Shown here: in pieces, positions 37,560-53,981 of the stretch
Position numbering within the stretch: the stretch's first letter is position 1
How the letters are laid out: each line of letters opens with the position of its first letter
NCBI GenBank assembly: GCA_963662155.1
Contig: OY759263.1
Location: 39,522,044-39,586,043 of the forward strand
Length of the DNA stretch: 64,000 nt
From: Lamellibrachia columna
Taxonomy: Eukaryota; Annelida; Polychaeta; Sabellida; Siboglinidae
Direction of reading: 5' to 3'
Program-made: the position numbers and the translations under genes
The notes under the pieces: model-generated
Database searches by the model: none
The model's input: only the letters and a program-made list of their open reading frames with translations
Told to the model about the DNA's origin: nothing

Positions 37560-39342
37560 GTATGTATTTTATTCATTTATTCAGTAGGCATGCCTTGGTT
37601 TTAGTTAACACATAATAAATATATATTAATATATATTTTTTTTACATATTCAATATGCTAGCATTTAAACAATATGCAGATACTTTGTTTTATTCATTTT
37701 ATTAATCCTCTGTGAGAATGGTTACTTTCATATATATAATCTAAACTGATCTTTCACTAACGTTGTTTCTTATCCTCTAATTCTTCTGTCTTTCATTTCT
37801 GTAAATATTTTTATACCCATTCAATATGTAAAAAAAACTTCAATTTAATCTCCTGTTAACCTCCTTCTTTCTAGGGTTGTTAAACCACATTCTCTTAGGC
37901 GCATTTCATAACTAAGGTTTTTCAGTTCTTGAATCAGTACTCATACTTGTACTTGTTCAAGCGTATCTACATATTTCTTAATTAGAATTTCTTTTTAGGC
38001 TCAACAATTGCTATATATATATATATATTAAAATGAATTTGATTACTATTTTTAACTACAATATCACACTGCTCATTAATGTTCTCTTATTGTTACTCCT
38101 ACATCTTCTCTTTTATTATAGTACCTAGAATAGTTACTTCCATTTTATATTTTACATTCAAGTTCCCTGTGTGTAGGCATTTGCATTTCCCAAAATTTTT
38201 AAATATCTGCCATTTTTCAGACGATTTTACTAATATGTCTAGATTGTTTTGTATATGTTTTTTTATCTGTTAGCCCTTCAAAGCACTTTAGTGTCATCAA
38301 CAAATGTCAGTACATTGCTTGTTATGTTATTGTCCAACTCATTAATATATTTAAGAATAATAAAGGCCTTTACTACTGATCCTTGTGGTACCCCACTCAA
38401 AACTGATTCAGTCACACATATGTTTCTATCCAGTTGATTATGCCATCACTTTGTGATTAAAAAAAACATAAACTATTTTTGTTAAGCAAGACCTCTCTTT
38501 TAGGAATCCATGTTGAAGTGGATTTAGTTTTGCATAACGTTTTGCCTAAAGTGGCCGATTACCCTTAAATAAAGGAAATTAAACTTCTATTTTAAAAGTT
38601 CTTAGAAATCCACTAGACCCCAAAAGCCCCAAAAGGCAAAACAATTGGGGGGTCCCATACACATTTTTAAAATATCTGACATAGTAATCACTGCGTCACC
38701 TGCAAAATTTGCAAAATACTGTACTCTGTTCATAACCAGTCATAAGACGAGATTTATTTACTATTTAAATATAAAACTTAAAAAACATTGCAATTTGATA
38801 TGTTTATATTATATAAAAAGCATGACATGTCAAATTCACATTAAACATTTTCTAAATTTATTATATTATGTATTTTATTAAGTAAAACTATAAAAAAAAT
38901 AAGCCAACATGTTCGTTTATTATTTATCTCTATAAAAAGACAAAAAACTTGGGGGTTCCTGTGCAACTTTTTTTAAATGTCAAGCCCATATTTGACCACA
39001 ATCAGTAATGGTATTTCCGGAATACTTGGCCAAAATGTTAATATATTATTTATCTCTATATATAAAAAAAAATACTCTTAAAGTATGAGGCAAAAATTTA
39101 AGTTTTGATAACTTGAAAGCTCCACCAAATTACATGTTCTTGTAAAATGCCATATTATAGTAACATTGTTAGGAAAAACCCAAAGTTTACCCACAAGGAG
39201 TAATGTCGTTTTAGTAAAAGTTTCTACACAAATTTCTACACACGTAGAACAAATCATGAAGTGCAGGAAACAATGTTGTTTTCGCTATCTTGAAATCACG
39301 CTCCTAAGTTATATCTCTACCCTATTTATGGTAGCATGAAAG

Positions 39343-39570
<228 letters not shown>

Positions 39571-40149
39571 ACGACAACACAACTTCTATGTTGATTTAAT
39601 CGTTGTCGTAACAATGATATATGAGAAATTAAACTGCAGATAGTTTGATTTTACAGTAGTCAGCCACCTTAAAAAGGAAGTCCACCATATGGTTTTCAAT
39701 TAACCTTTCTAATAATTTACAAATCACTCATATATGATGTTTAAACTCACTGGTCTGTCTTTCTCTAGCTTATTTCTCGAACGTTTTAAATAATGGTATG
39801 ATGTTTGCTTATTTCCATTCAAAAGAACCACTCCCTTTGTTAATGACAGGTTGAACACTTTTGTAATTGGTATGATCATTTATTCTACTGTTCCATTAAT
39901 ATGCTTGGCAGAATTCCATTTGCTCCACGTGATTTTGTTATCTTTCATTGCCTTAATATTCCTTGCTAACTAAATGCCTCATATAGTATGATTTAGCCTC
40001 CTGAAATTTAGCATCTGACACGTTTAATGAAATAATATCCTCTCTTGAAAACACTGAGTTGAAGAATAAATGTAGGTATTTTGCCATTAAAAACCCTTGT
40101 GATATTATATTTCCATCACTGTCTTCGTCCAACCTTGACCCGTACGTTT

Positions 40150-40373
40150 TGTTTACTCCTGACATATGTAAGCTCTTACTGCCATTGTTGTATGTTACAT
40201 TGTAATGTTTACTCCTGACATATGTAAGCTCTTACTGCCATTGTTGTATGTTACATTGTAATGTTTACTCCTGACATATGTAAGCTCTTACTGCCATTGT
40301 TGTATGTTACATTGTAATGTTTACTCCTGACATATGTAAGCTCTTACTGCCATTGTTGTATGTTACATTGTAA
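40150..40373. repeat. 56-bp tandem repeat, four copies, within the old CR1
   Basis: Copies start at 40150, 40206, 40262 and 40318, each beginning TGTTTACTCCTGACATATGT. The copies are virtually identical, although the surrounding LINE is badly degraded. Confidence 0.95.
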
Positions 40374-41445
40374 TGTTTGCTGATAGCTTCCTTTACATTT
40401 TATCATTTCATCCGGAGCTGTCTTAAGTGGCTCTTTGTAGTTTTCATTTTCAGTACGCCAATAAAGTTTCCACATACAGTAGTTTGCTTGAATGTTATTT
40501 TTCTAATAGTTTATTTTAAAAAGTGTTTTTCTAGACCATTTCCTTATTTTCATGGAACAAATTCAGCAGTGATGCTCTCAATTTCTTATTTTTAAATGTT
40601 CCATCATTCAATTGCTGTTTCATTCCTAAGCATGTTACTCCAATCTATCTTATATTTACCTTTATGGAAATTTCTTATGTATTTCTTTTTATTTTTATTT
40701 TCTGATTTAACTTTTATGTCAAAATGTATTTGACTATGATCACTGCTACCCAATGGTTCATATATCTTGACATTGTCCATTAATTTATTTTGTGACGACA
40801 AAACTATATCTAATACAATCTCTTCCCTGGTTGGTTGTAGCACATGTTGAGTAATGAAGTTATCTTGTATTAAAAATATAAATGCTTCGTCCTCATCCCT
40901 CTTTTATAGGAGTTTGGTAAACTAATCCTATATGTTGTTAATGTTAATGCACCGAATAGCTTCATTGTAATCTGCTCCCCTTTCTAATTTTACTTTGTAA
41001 GCCTGAATGGATTCTTTAATATATAAAACAGCTCAATCCCCTCCCTATTACCATTATTTCACCCGAAACAGTCGTAATTCAGCATCTGATATGTCTTTTT
41101 GACCCATGATTCGATTATACATATTATGCCATGGTCAATATCTTCTACTATAATGTTCAATTCGCTTTTTTATTTACTATACACTTTGCATTTTTTTCAG
41201 GATATTTTGTTCCTTGTGTATGTGTAGTACTGGCCTCTTGTCCTGTTTTGAGGTGTCAATGAGAAACCACATGCACTTCTTAATTAAATCTACATGTAAC
41301 ATCTCTGATAGCGTTATCTGCCCTACTTTAGCGTGACTAACTGACTAACTCCTGTATTTCACCAATAAAAATGCAGAATAATTATCTTCATAATTCAAAA
41401 CGGAAATATATAATTTTTTGTTTAATAATAATATATTCGTCTTAG

Positions 41446-41556
41446 CCTACAGTGCATGCTCATCAAATCCATGTAAACATGGCGGCACCTGCAAGAGTGT
41501 ACTTAGACATTACAAATGTAAATGCCGGGGATACTACATTGGAATAAACTGCGGAA
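41446..41556 (+). CDS. Modular FTP-EGF gene, unit 2: EGF 2
   Basis: 37 codons, phase 1-1, acceptor TTCGTCTTAG, donor A|GTAAGT. It reads [27 protein letters not shown] count six nucleotide differences in 111 from unit 1 EGF 2. Confidence 0.92.
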
Positions 41557-41730
41557 GTAAGTGTTGTATTGTAAATCCCCAATGATCTGTCTTGTTTTTT
41601 AACATGAAGGAATGAACTTACCAGCGGTTACACAAACATCGAACGTCGCATCGAACACATATATTTAGAGATTGTAACGAAAGCAGGAAGGCTCAGACTC
41701 AGAGTGGATGCATAAAATGGCGTTATAGAG

Positions 41731-41970
<240 letters not shown>

Positions 41971-42021
41971 AGCCAACCTTTGGCCGGACGATAGAGTGAC
42001 GATGGATCACAATACTTTCAG

Positions 42022-42252
42022 CGTCATTATTCAACGTGGCTTATAAGAAAAATACCAAGCAATCATCCACACAACATGGACAACTTGGTGTTTCGGAACA
42101 CGCAGTCGACGGCAACAAAAACACAAAACTTGGGGGCAAGTCATGTACTGAGACTCAACTGAGCGCTAACCCGTGGTGGTGGGTGGATCTGGGCGGTGAA
42201 TATGAAATATGGAAGGTCATCATAACAGTTCGTGAAGACTGCTCCAGATGCT
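42022..42252 (+). CDS. Modular FTP-EGF gene, unit 3: FTP domain first half
   Basis: 77 codons, phase 1-1, acceptor ATACTTTCAG, donor T|GTAAGT. It reads NVAYKKNTKQSSTQHGQLG, HAVDGNKNTK, SCTETQLSANPWWWVDLGG and VREDC. The His found after the conserved Cys in units 1 and 2 is Glu here (CTE). Confidence 0.92.
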
Positions 42253-42566
42253 GTAAGTTGTTACAAATTCGACAGACAGAAATCATAACACTAGGTTGTC
42301 AGACAAAATAGTTTTTAATTGATTAATGCATTGTACATTCACAACGTACCAAATTATATTTTGCTTGTGTTGCCAAATCGGCAACTGTAATAATCGGAAA
42401 CCGTTGTTTGGGAAGCGTGTGTTATGTTGTTAATACATTACAGTTTAACATTGTGACACACACCATTGACCATGAATTCAACACGTCTATATAATACAAT
42501 TATCAAAGTTACATATCACGATCATAAAATTTGCCGCAACTAATGTTGCTATATCTTCTTTTTTAG

Positions 42567-42782
42567 ATAAACGATTGGATGGCATGAAAGTCGTAGCCTC
42601 CAGTTCACCTAGTGGTCACAAATATTCGACGTCATGTACTAAACACTATTTGAAGTTTCGTCGTGGTGAAACAAAACGCATCTCGTGCCAAGCAAATACT
42701 TTTGGAAAATACGTCAGGATATCAGTACCTGGCAACAGAACGACACTATCGCTGTGTGAAGTGGAAGTGTATGGCAGTAAAG
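42567..42782 (+). CDS. Modular FTP-EGF gene, unit 3: FTP domain second half
   Basis: 72 codons, phase 1-1, acceptor CTTCTTTTTTAG, donor G|GTAAAC. It reads KRLDGMKVVASSSPSGHK, GKYVRISVPGNRTTLSLCEV and EVYGSKG. Confidence 0.92.
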
Positions 42783-43425
42783 GTAAACGTGTCAGTCAAC
42801 TTGCTAAATCAAAAACAACAGAACAACGTTTTTGCACGCCGTAGCTAACACATTGGTGAATCATTTCGTTTGAAGCGTAAACGTGTAGCAATGTATTAAA
42901 TGTATAATGTACAACATGTACGACCAAAGCAACACGACGTTGCCCACGGCTCTCTTGATAAGGATTTGTCAAACATTTATTGAAAATAACTTGAAATGCA
43001 AAATAACGTCGTAGTCCCTCACACAGTTCCAAACCCTTGCCAAAATTATCCTTCTGCCTAATGTGCTAAACAGGTGCTGAAATAGTAACACGTATGGTTA
43101 GGGTCTTTATTAAGTTTACATTAATGCTCGATTAGGCAAACTTCGCAAACTAAATCGAGTGGTGGCAACACAAGACAATCCGGTCCCAGAACCCACGTGA
43201 TGACGCAGCTATCCAGTTTTGTATGATCGCCATTTTTACCAGTTGTTGCTAACAATGTCTATTCTTCTTCCCCCTTGGTCCCTTGCGGGCTGTGGACCAC
43301 TGCACGTAATTTGTGGCGCCCTCTCAGCGAGATGTCTTCATCTATTGCAATTTTCTGCTATTCTCTCCCACACTCGGCTGTTCATCTCTGCATTTCGAGT
43401 TTTCTCTTAGAACTGTTCATGTCTA

Positions 43426-43481
43426 CCCAGCCAGGTGACTGATTTTGAAACATTGGTGCAACAATCAGTCACCTGGCTGGG
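43426..43481. repeat. Perfect 19-bp hairpin upstream of an EGF exon
   Basis: Arms 43426-43444 and 43463-43481 (CCCAGCCAGGTGACTGATT and its exact complement) around an 18-base loop. It lies 55 bp before the unit 3 EGF 1 exon. Confidence 0.9.
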
Positions 43482-43536
43482 CCAAACTTCTCTCAAAAGC
43501 GTGCATACATGCTTGAAGATTCGAGGGATGATTTAG

Positions 43537-43650
43537 GCACTGACGTCTGCCTGTCAACTCCGTGCAAGAACAATGCTACATGCACACGGAAAGGAAGACA
43601 TGCCTATTTGTGCAGTTGCATGCACAAATACAGTGGTTTAAATTGCGAAA
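43537..43650 (+). CDS. Modular FTP-EGF gene, unit 3: EGF 1
   Basis: 38 codons, phase 1-1, acceptor GGATGATTTAG, donor A|GTATGT. It reads [28 protein letters not shown]. Six cysteines are kept, but the usual NGG is NNA. Confidence 0.87.
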
Positions 43651-44150
43651 GTATGTATCTCTTCACCTATTGACATTTCATAATTACCGTGCAGGTGTGT
43701 ATAAACGCATGACTTTACATGCACACATTATGTCCTTGCAAGGAACAGGAGTGTTATTGTGGTTGTTAAGAGAGGTGAATGGAAATGTACCTACGTATTA
43801 CAATCAGTTCAGCAGTGATGTAGTCATCGACAACTGTGGATGCTAGTTCCATGGTTTGGATGCTGGTTCAAAACAACAAAGAATAGCTGGTAACACACAC
43901 TGGAAAATGCAATATGCCCTTATACGAAATAAAAGTAATAGTCTTGGGCCATGCACATAAATCAGTTAATACAAACTAATCACTTGCAACTACAATAAAG
44001 AATCTTGCCATTGGTAAAAAAAAATTGTAAATGACTATGTTTGAGTAACTGCTATGGGTAAATAGGCCTAAGCCCATGACTTGTTCCCTTTAATCACGCA
44101 ACAATTCATAAAATGTCGTCTGGTATTGGACATATATGATTTTTTTGTAG

Positions 44151-44261
44151 GTTATGATGAATGCTTCTCACACCCGTGTAAAAATGGTGGCTCCTGCACC
44201 ATGGATGGCAAACGTTACAAATGCAAGTGTCCGCGGAATTATATGGGCGTGAACTGCCAAA
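44151..44261 (+). CDS. Modular FTP-EGF gene, unit 3: EGF 2
   Basis: 37 codons, phase 1-1, strong acceptor TTTTTTTGTAG, donor A|GTAAGT. It reads CFSHPCKNGGSC, YKCKCPRNYMGVNC. Confidence 0.92.
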
Positions 44262-44277
44262 GTAAGTATTAGGCTTT

Positions 44278-44283
44278 GGTGTG

Positions 44284-44315
<32 letters not shown>

Positions 44316-44361
44316 TGCGTGCGAGCGTGCGTGCGTGTGTGTGTGCGTGCGTGCGTGCGTG
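44278..44361. repeat. (GT)n (GTGC)n microsatellite
   Basis: Compound array starting 17 bp after the unit 3 EGF 2 donor. Confidence 0.95.
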
Positions 44362-45008
44362 TTATATCAATGGGCAACCCGTCAGGCAATATTCGTTACT
44401 CGGAATGTCATTTGTGTTTGATCGCTAGACAACGTACGTATATTAGCGCAATGCATCGCGGGGCCGATTGTCAACGGAATTACTTGTACTTCAAATTAAA
44501 GAGTCGGAAAGAATTAGTTTCAGCAAATAATACAACGTACCAACAATCAGGCTTACTGACATTAAACAGAAATCACAACGCTAGCATAGGAACGCAAAAC
44601 ATCGGCTGATCTGACGTTTGAATAACTCCGTTGTTTCATCGCACGGCAAAAGATTTGCGCGAATTACGTGTTGTACTTCCGTCTTAAAGTTCACGTGATT
44701 TCACCTTTATGTTAGTGCTTTATAGAGGCGCCACGGGTTATTCCGAAGCTTCCATTCCCCCATCGTTTGGCGGGATACACACGTTTGGACTAATATCTCC
44801 CGTTTCCCTTGCGCTCTCAACGTTCTTGAAGTCGAACTTCACCATATATTGTGGAAATGATATCACATACACATGTTCTAAATATGAATAGGTGATTCAT
44901 TCAACCAATGACAATGACAATAACACACCCTTATGCCGACCAACATTGCATGTTGCCAATAGTTGTCAATACAAATATACAAACATTTCCGATTATCCGA
45001 TTAACTAC

Positions 45009-45013
45009 TCACA

Positions 45014-45053
<40 letters not shown>

Positions 45054-45119
45054 CGGACGCACGCACGCACACACACACACACACACACACACGCACGTGC
45101 ACTCACGCACGCACGCACA
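45009..45119. repeat. (CACG)n (CA)n microsatellite
   Basis: Compound array in the long intron between units 3 and 4. Confidence 0.95.
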
Positions 45120-45475
45120 CTTCGTCGATGTTAGTCCTGAGATGACATTCTGGAAGGTTGAGCAGCCGAACTGTGAAAGCTTCTGCAGCGTCACCATGAA
45201 ATATACGAAAAAAACGCAACAATACATGTTGACTCCTTCTGAATGTGTACATATTGCTCAGGTTATCGACCCCACTCTTACTTAACAATATGAAGCGGTT
45301 TGCGGTTATCCCTTCAGCATTGTTACCATGGTGCATGAAGTAACCATCTAACACAGCCTTGCTTTGGAAACAACGGTAACATGGTAATTTAACAAGATTT
45401 GCCATCCAAGCCAAAGGCCCAGATGGCAAGTGGACAAGGAAGCCATTGGCTTATCGAGAGTCCAACAATGTTCAT

Positions 45476-48344
45476 CTACTTATAACCCGCCCTCCTGAGA
45501 TATGTGTCAACCTTGTTTTTAAACATATTCACGCTGCTAGCAGTTACACAATCTGTAGACAATTTATTCCATTCATTTATTGTCCTCTGTGAGAACGAGT
45601 GCTTCCTGATGTCCAATCTACATTGATCCTTTACTAATTTTACCTCATGTCCTCTAGTTCTGCTATCCTTCTTGAGTGAGAAAAACATATTTCTATCAAT
45701 ATTTTCATACCCATTCAATATCTTAAAAACTTCAATCTGATCTCCTCTTAACCTCCTTGTCTCTAGAGTTGTTAAACCACATTCTTTCAGGCGTTCTTCA
45801 TAACTAAGGTCTCTCAGTTCTGGAATCATTTTAGTTGCTCTCCTTTGTATTCGTTCAAGCGTTTCTATATCCTTCTTACGATATGGTCTCCATGCTTGTA
45901 TACAGTATTCTAAATGAAGTCTAACTATTGCTTTATAAAGAGGTATAATTAACTTTTTTCCCTTGTATGTTATGTTTCTTCTAATCAATCCAAGAATTTG
46001 ATTACCCTTTGAAGCTGCAATACCACACTGCTTTGAAACTTTCATATCAGCGCTTATTGTAACTCCTAAGTCCTTTTCTTTTACAGTAGTACCCATAACA
46101 GTATCTCCCTTTTTATAGTTTACATTCAAGTTCCCATGTCCTGTATGTAGGCATTTACATTTCCCAAAATTGAACAACATCTGCCATTTCTCAGACCATT
46201 TCACTAATCTGTCTAAATCGTTTTGTAAATGTTGTTTATCACCATCAGTATTAACCTTTCTAAACAGTTTTGTGTCATCCGCAAATTTCAGTACGTTACT
46301 TGTTATAGTGTCGTCCAAGTCATTGATATAAATTAAGAATAATATAGGTCCTAATACTGATCCTTGAGGTACCCCACTCAAAACCGATTTCCAATTTGAA
46401 ACTTCTCCATCTACTACAACTCGTTGTCTTCTGTCAGTCAGCCATTGTTCTATTCTGTCAGTTATGCTATCCCCGATACCATGGGCTTTTAATTTAAGTA
46501 GTAATCTTTGATGTGGCACTTTGTCAAAAGCTTTCTGAAAATCTAAGTAGATAATATCTACTGGCGATCCCACGTCTATCCACTTAGTGATGTCTTCCAA
46601 AAAACATAACATATTTGTTAAGCATGACCTCGCTTTAAGGAATCCATGTTGAGTTGAATTTAATAATTTATGCTTAACGAGGAAGTCCACCATATGGTCT
46701 TTAATTAACCTTTCTAATAATTTACAAATCACTGACGTTAAACTCACTGGTCTGTAATTCTCTGACTTATTTCTCGAACCCTTTTTAAATAATGGTATGA
46801 TGTTTGCTTCTTTCCATTCAAACGGAACAACTCCCTCTTTTAATGACAAGTTGAATACTCTTGCAAGTGGTATACTGATTTGTTCTACTGTTTCCATTAG
46901 TAATTTTGGAGGAATCCCATCCACTTCCGGTGATTTGTTATCCTTCATTGCCTTTATTTTCTTAGCTACCAATTCTGGAGTTACAACTAACGGACCTAAA
47001 TAGTCAGATTTAGCCCCCTGAAATTTAGCATCAGCAACTGGTAATGAACTAATATCTTCTTTGGTAAACACTGAACTGAAGTAACCATTTAGGTCTTCCG
47101 CCATTAAAAACCCCTGTGATATTATATTTCCAGCACTGTCTTCTAGAGGTCCAACCTTGTCTTGTACGTTTTGTTTACTCCTGACATATGCATACAAATT
47201 CTTGCTGTCATTTTTTATGTTACATGCTAGTTTTTGCTCATAGCTTCTTTTAGATTGTCTGATTTCAGTTGTAGCTGCATTAAGTGCCTCTTTGTAATTT
47301 GCATAGTCTTCTTCCTTTCTGGTACGCCTATAAACCCTCCACATAGTTTGTTTTAGCATTATTTTTCTAATAGCCTCTTTTGACAAGTGTTTCTTTCTAC
47401 ACCGTTTTCCTTGTTTTTGGAAGGGAACAAATTTATCGATGATACTCTGAATTTCATATTTTAGAATATTCCAACATTCAATTGCGGTCTTATTCATCAG
47501 CATGTTATTCCAATCTAGCTTTGCTAAGTATTTTCTCATATCTTTGTAGTTACCTTTGTGGAAGTTTCTCTTGTACGTTTTCTTATTTTTACTTTCTGAT
47601 TTTACATTGATGTCACTATTACCCAATGGTTCAAATATTTTTACATTGTCCACTAATTCTTTTTGTGATGACAAAACTATATCTAATACATTTTCTCCCC
47701 TGGTTGGTTCTAGTACGTGCTGAGTAAGAAAGCTATCCTGGATTAAAAATAGAAATTGTTGGTCTTCAATCCCTGTGCTCTCTAGAGAATTCCATTGTAT
47801 GTGTCCATGGTTAAAATCTCCCATTATGATACATTCCCCTTTACTAACTTCCTTTAATAGCGTTTTTTATTTTTGTGTTGTCCTCTTCGTTTATGTTTGG
47901 ACTTCGGTAAACTAATCCAATAGTTAATTTTGAATTTCCTGAAACAATTTTGCACCAAACAGCTTCATCGCAATCTGCTTCCCTTTCTAGTTTTATTTCA
48001 TAAGCCTGAATAGATTATTTAACATATAAAATAACTCCCCCGCCCCTTCTTCCTATTCGATCTTTCCTAAACATTACATATCCTGTCAGTCCTAATTCAG
48101 CATCTGTTATATCTATGTTGGCCCATGATTCAGTTATACCAATTATGTGAGGGTCAATATCTTCTACCATAATGTTTAATTCGTTTTTCTTATTTACTAT
48201 GCTCCTTGCATTTAAACATACGCATGTATAAACTTTTTCAGAGATGTTTTTCGGATGATTTGATATTGGTTTATCTGTGCTAGTGGCCTCTTGTTCTGCT
48301 TGAGACACCTCTAGGTAACCCCCCTGCACTTCTAGTTTAAACAA
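45476..48344 (-). pseudogene. CR1-like ORF2: endonuclease and reverse transcriptase, one stop and one frameshift
   Basis: The frame opens near 48344 with no ATG nearby, overlapping the end of ORF1. The endonuclease runs VCLNARSIVNKKNELN, GITESWAN, GGGVILYVK, then a TAA in place of Glu (near 48016). It continues to an extra base near 47865 that shifts the frame. From 47824 a 782-codon frame is open to 45476: MGDFNHGHIQWNS, DGIPPKLLM, QHGFLKARSCLTN, DFQKAFDKVPHQ, SGVPQGSVLGPILFLIYIND, LKFADDTKLF and the C-terminal region. All RT catalytic motifs are intact. Confidence 0.88.
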
Positions 48345-49516
48345 TGTTTACTTCCAAAAATATTTGTCATTGTACCCAAGTCACTATCTACTGCTGCTGA
48401 AAGTTTGTCCGCGAATACTGCCGCCCCCTTTCCACTTAGATGAAGCCCATCCTTCATGTACATATCAGCCCTCCCAACAAAACTTCCCCATAAATCCACA
48501 AATCCAACTTCCTCTTCTCTACATAGCTTCTGGGCTAACATGTTAATTGCCATCACCCTACAATTTCGATATTTGTGACCCCTCCTGCCCATTACTGGTA
48601 AAATCCCTGACAGTATTACCTGCTCAACCCGCGTCTGTTTTAGTGTTCTGACCAACTGCCTATATTTCCTAACTGTGGCAGTTGTACCCTCCCTCTCTAC
48701 GTTATTTGTCCCTACGTGTACTAAAACAGATCCACCCTTACCCGAGCCTACGATGTTTTTTACCCTCTCAGTTATCGCCTCTATTTTGGCTCCAGGCAAG
48801 CAGACCACCACATCATCTCCCTTGTTTAAGACTCTGTCGGTCTTCCTAACTATCGAATCCCCCACAAACACCCTCGCTCTCTTCCTCACCCCCTCTATCA
48901 CTGCTGCAGAATAACTCTTCCGTTCGATCCCCTCCATCACATTCTGTCCTGACCCCTTCCCTCCTGTCTCCTTCGCTCCTGTCTCCCCCACTTCCCACTC
49001 CTTTGCTCTTGTCTCTCCCACTCCCCTCTCCTTCACTCCGGTTGTTTTCCCTCCCGTCTCCCCAACTCCATTATCCTTCCCTCCTGTCTCCCCCACTCCC
49101 CTCTCCTTCACTCCGGTTGTCTTCTCTCCCGTTCCTTTCCTTCCCGTCTCCTTACGTCCTGTCTCCCTACGACCTGTCACCTTCCCTCCTCTCAGCTTCC
49201 TCCCAGGCTGCGGTGAGCTCTCCCTAGCATCTCTTGTGCCTTTCCCCACTTTATCATCTACTGTTCCCCCACCGGAACTACTGGCACAACCCCCCTGTTC
49301 CCTTCCCACCATTGCCACAACGAGCAGCCTCAGCTCTTCGAACTCCACCTCTAGTTCCTTCATCTTCGTACATCCCCTACACTAAAAACTAAAACTATCT
49401 GCCTGGACCTCAGCCCAGGACTTCTCGCACCCAGACTTGACGAAGTCCACCCAGTTACTGCAACTGCCACAAATTAAGTGCCTTGTGGCCTTTAACTGCC
49501 GTTTGCACGGCGCCAT
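48332..49516 (-). pseudogene. CR1-like ORF1: PHD-like finger plus SGNH esterase, one stop
   Basis: From the ATG at 49516 the frame reads MAPCKRQLKATRHLICGSC, then a Cys/Trp-containing finger, a TAG (49382-49384), then CRGCTKMKELEVEFEEL and on to 48332. The Cys spacing resembles a PHD finger. A low-complexity Gly/Glu/Thr/Lys linker follows, then the esterase: ARVFVGDSIVRK (nucleophile Ser block), VLVHVGTNN and KDGLHLSGKG (Asp-x-x-His block). Esterase and PHD domains are known in ORF1 of CR1-like elements. Only the TAG breaks it. Confidence 0.82.
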
Positions 49517-49569
49517 CATACAATTTAGTTTTAATTAGTTTGCTACGTTAGCCTTGAATAAGGCTGTTT

Positions 49570-49949
49570 TTGCGATCAAAAGAACACTTTAGGCTAATTG
49601 AAACCAAACATTGAGCTATGCACCTGTCTGACATTATTTCCTCTCATTACATCTGAGACATTTAATTCGTTGGATATAAGAATAGAAAAACATAATATAA
49701 TAAATTATCTGCCGTTGCATTTCTTCCATTTCTACTCCAGGGAGACACCATTTTTCTTGGCAACACGTAAAACACGCACTTATCCGTGAATCCTACCAGT
49801 TGTTCGCCCACGCAAATATTAGTTCCTTTTGACATAGCATTGGAACCGATATGTTGCAAACTGTGTACATCCAGCCTGCTTTTCCTCTCGAGTGGCCTTG
49901 TCGTCAAATCTAAAAAAAAATGGTAAATCATATATACATGTGTATATAG

Positions 49950-50017
<68 letters not shown>

Positions 50018-50116
50018 GGTTGTCTTATTGCTTCACGTATAACGTGTGTGCCTGTTTGGGGGGTTTTGATCAACGCTGCTACACCACAGACCAGGAGCGA
50101 ATAGATGCGCTATGTC

Positions 50117-50147
<31 letters not shown>

Positions 50148-50159
50148 GACATAGCATAT

Positions 50160-50246
<87 letters not shown>

Positions 50247-50332
50247 TCATTCCATTTCCTCGCCCGATTGCACCAACAAACATATGACGATATGTTTATA
50301 CATATACATATATGATATATATACTCTTTGTT

Positions 50333-50363
<31 letters not shown>

Positions 50364-50379
50364 GTATAATATGTGTATA

Positions 50380-50445
<66 letters not shown>

Positions 50446-50491
50446 TCGGTTGCTTGCCACTGCCATTGGATTTCCTCCAACAAACATATGA

Positions 50492-50570
<79 letters not shown>

Positions 50571-50639
50571 TATATATATATATCTATATATATATAATAA
50601 CCTAATATATACAGTAAGTAATTACATATATATATATTT

Positions 50640-50715
<76 letters not shown>

Positions 50716-50986
50716 GTGTGATTGTTACGTATGCTTCGCGAAACATACGCCAATTGTTTGCACTATTTCCTGCATAAGCTCTTCATAAAACGATAGATAA
50801 TTGCTACACGAGTAACCATATCCATGTCCTGCCCATGCGAAGCAATCGGAACGTACAATGCTTAAATGTACATATGACAACATCGAAACATAAAAGGCAG
50901 TTAGCTATTTGTGTGAATAATATATAATAAATTATGATCAAACCAGCTTTTGGCTATGAAGATACAAGGCAACTGCTGTGTTTCAG
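49570..50986. repeat. Intron segment dominated by (TA)n arrays and TA hairpins
   Basis: TA-rich arrays occupy 49952-50012, 50116-50243, 50335-50443, 50494-50590 and 50624-50713. At 50109-50155 a hairpin has GCTATGTC arms around TA. Two similar 30-bp unique islands (CCTC/CGCCC ... CAACAAACATATGACGATAT near 50270 and 50478) follow TA arrays, which points to a duplicated TA-island block. No exon found. Confidence 0.85.
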
Positions 50987-51217
50987 TATTGTCGGTGAAC
51001 CTGGCTTACAGAAAAAAGACCGTACAATCGTCGACAGGGGTTGCACGTTATGGTATTTCGTCGCACGCTGTCGATGGCAACCGAAACAATAAATTCGTTG
51101 CTAAGAGCTGCACTATGACATCAAAAGATAACAACTCGTGGTGGCAGGTGGACTTGGCCGGTGTGTATGAAGTTAACAGGATCGCTATAATTGCCCGTGG
51201 TGATTGCTCCACGTGTG
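50987..51217 (+). CDS. Modular FTP-EGF gene, unit 4: FTP domain first half
   Basis: 77 codons, phase 1-1, acceptor GTGTTTCAG, donor G|GTAAGT. It reads VNLAYRKKTVQSSTGVARYG, HAVDGNRNNK, SCTMTSKDNNSWWQVDLAG and ARGDC. The His after the conserved Cys is Met here (CTM). Confidence 0.9.

Positions 51218-53981
<2,764 letters not shown>

Larger units (their letters stand above)
45390..49560 (-). mobile_element. CR1-like LINE, nearly full length, few disabling mutations
   Basis: On the minus strand the order is a short 5' leader, ORF1 (49516-48332) with a PHD-like finger and SGNH esterase, ORF2 (48344-45476) with endonuclease and RT, and a 3' end near 45390. I see one stop in ORF1 and one stop plus one frameshift in ORF2. 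The mutation load is far lower than in the copies at 0.5-3.4 and 37.7-41.2 kb, so it is a fairly recent arrival. It is antisense to the host gene. Confidence 0.88.
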
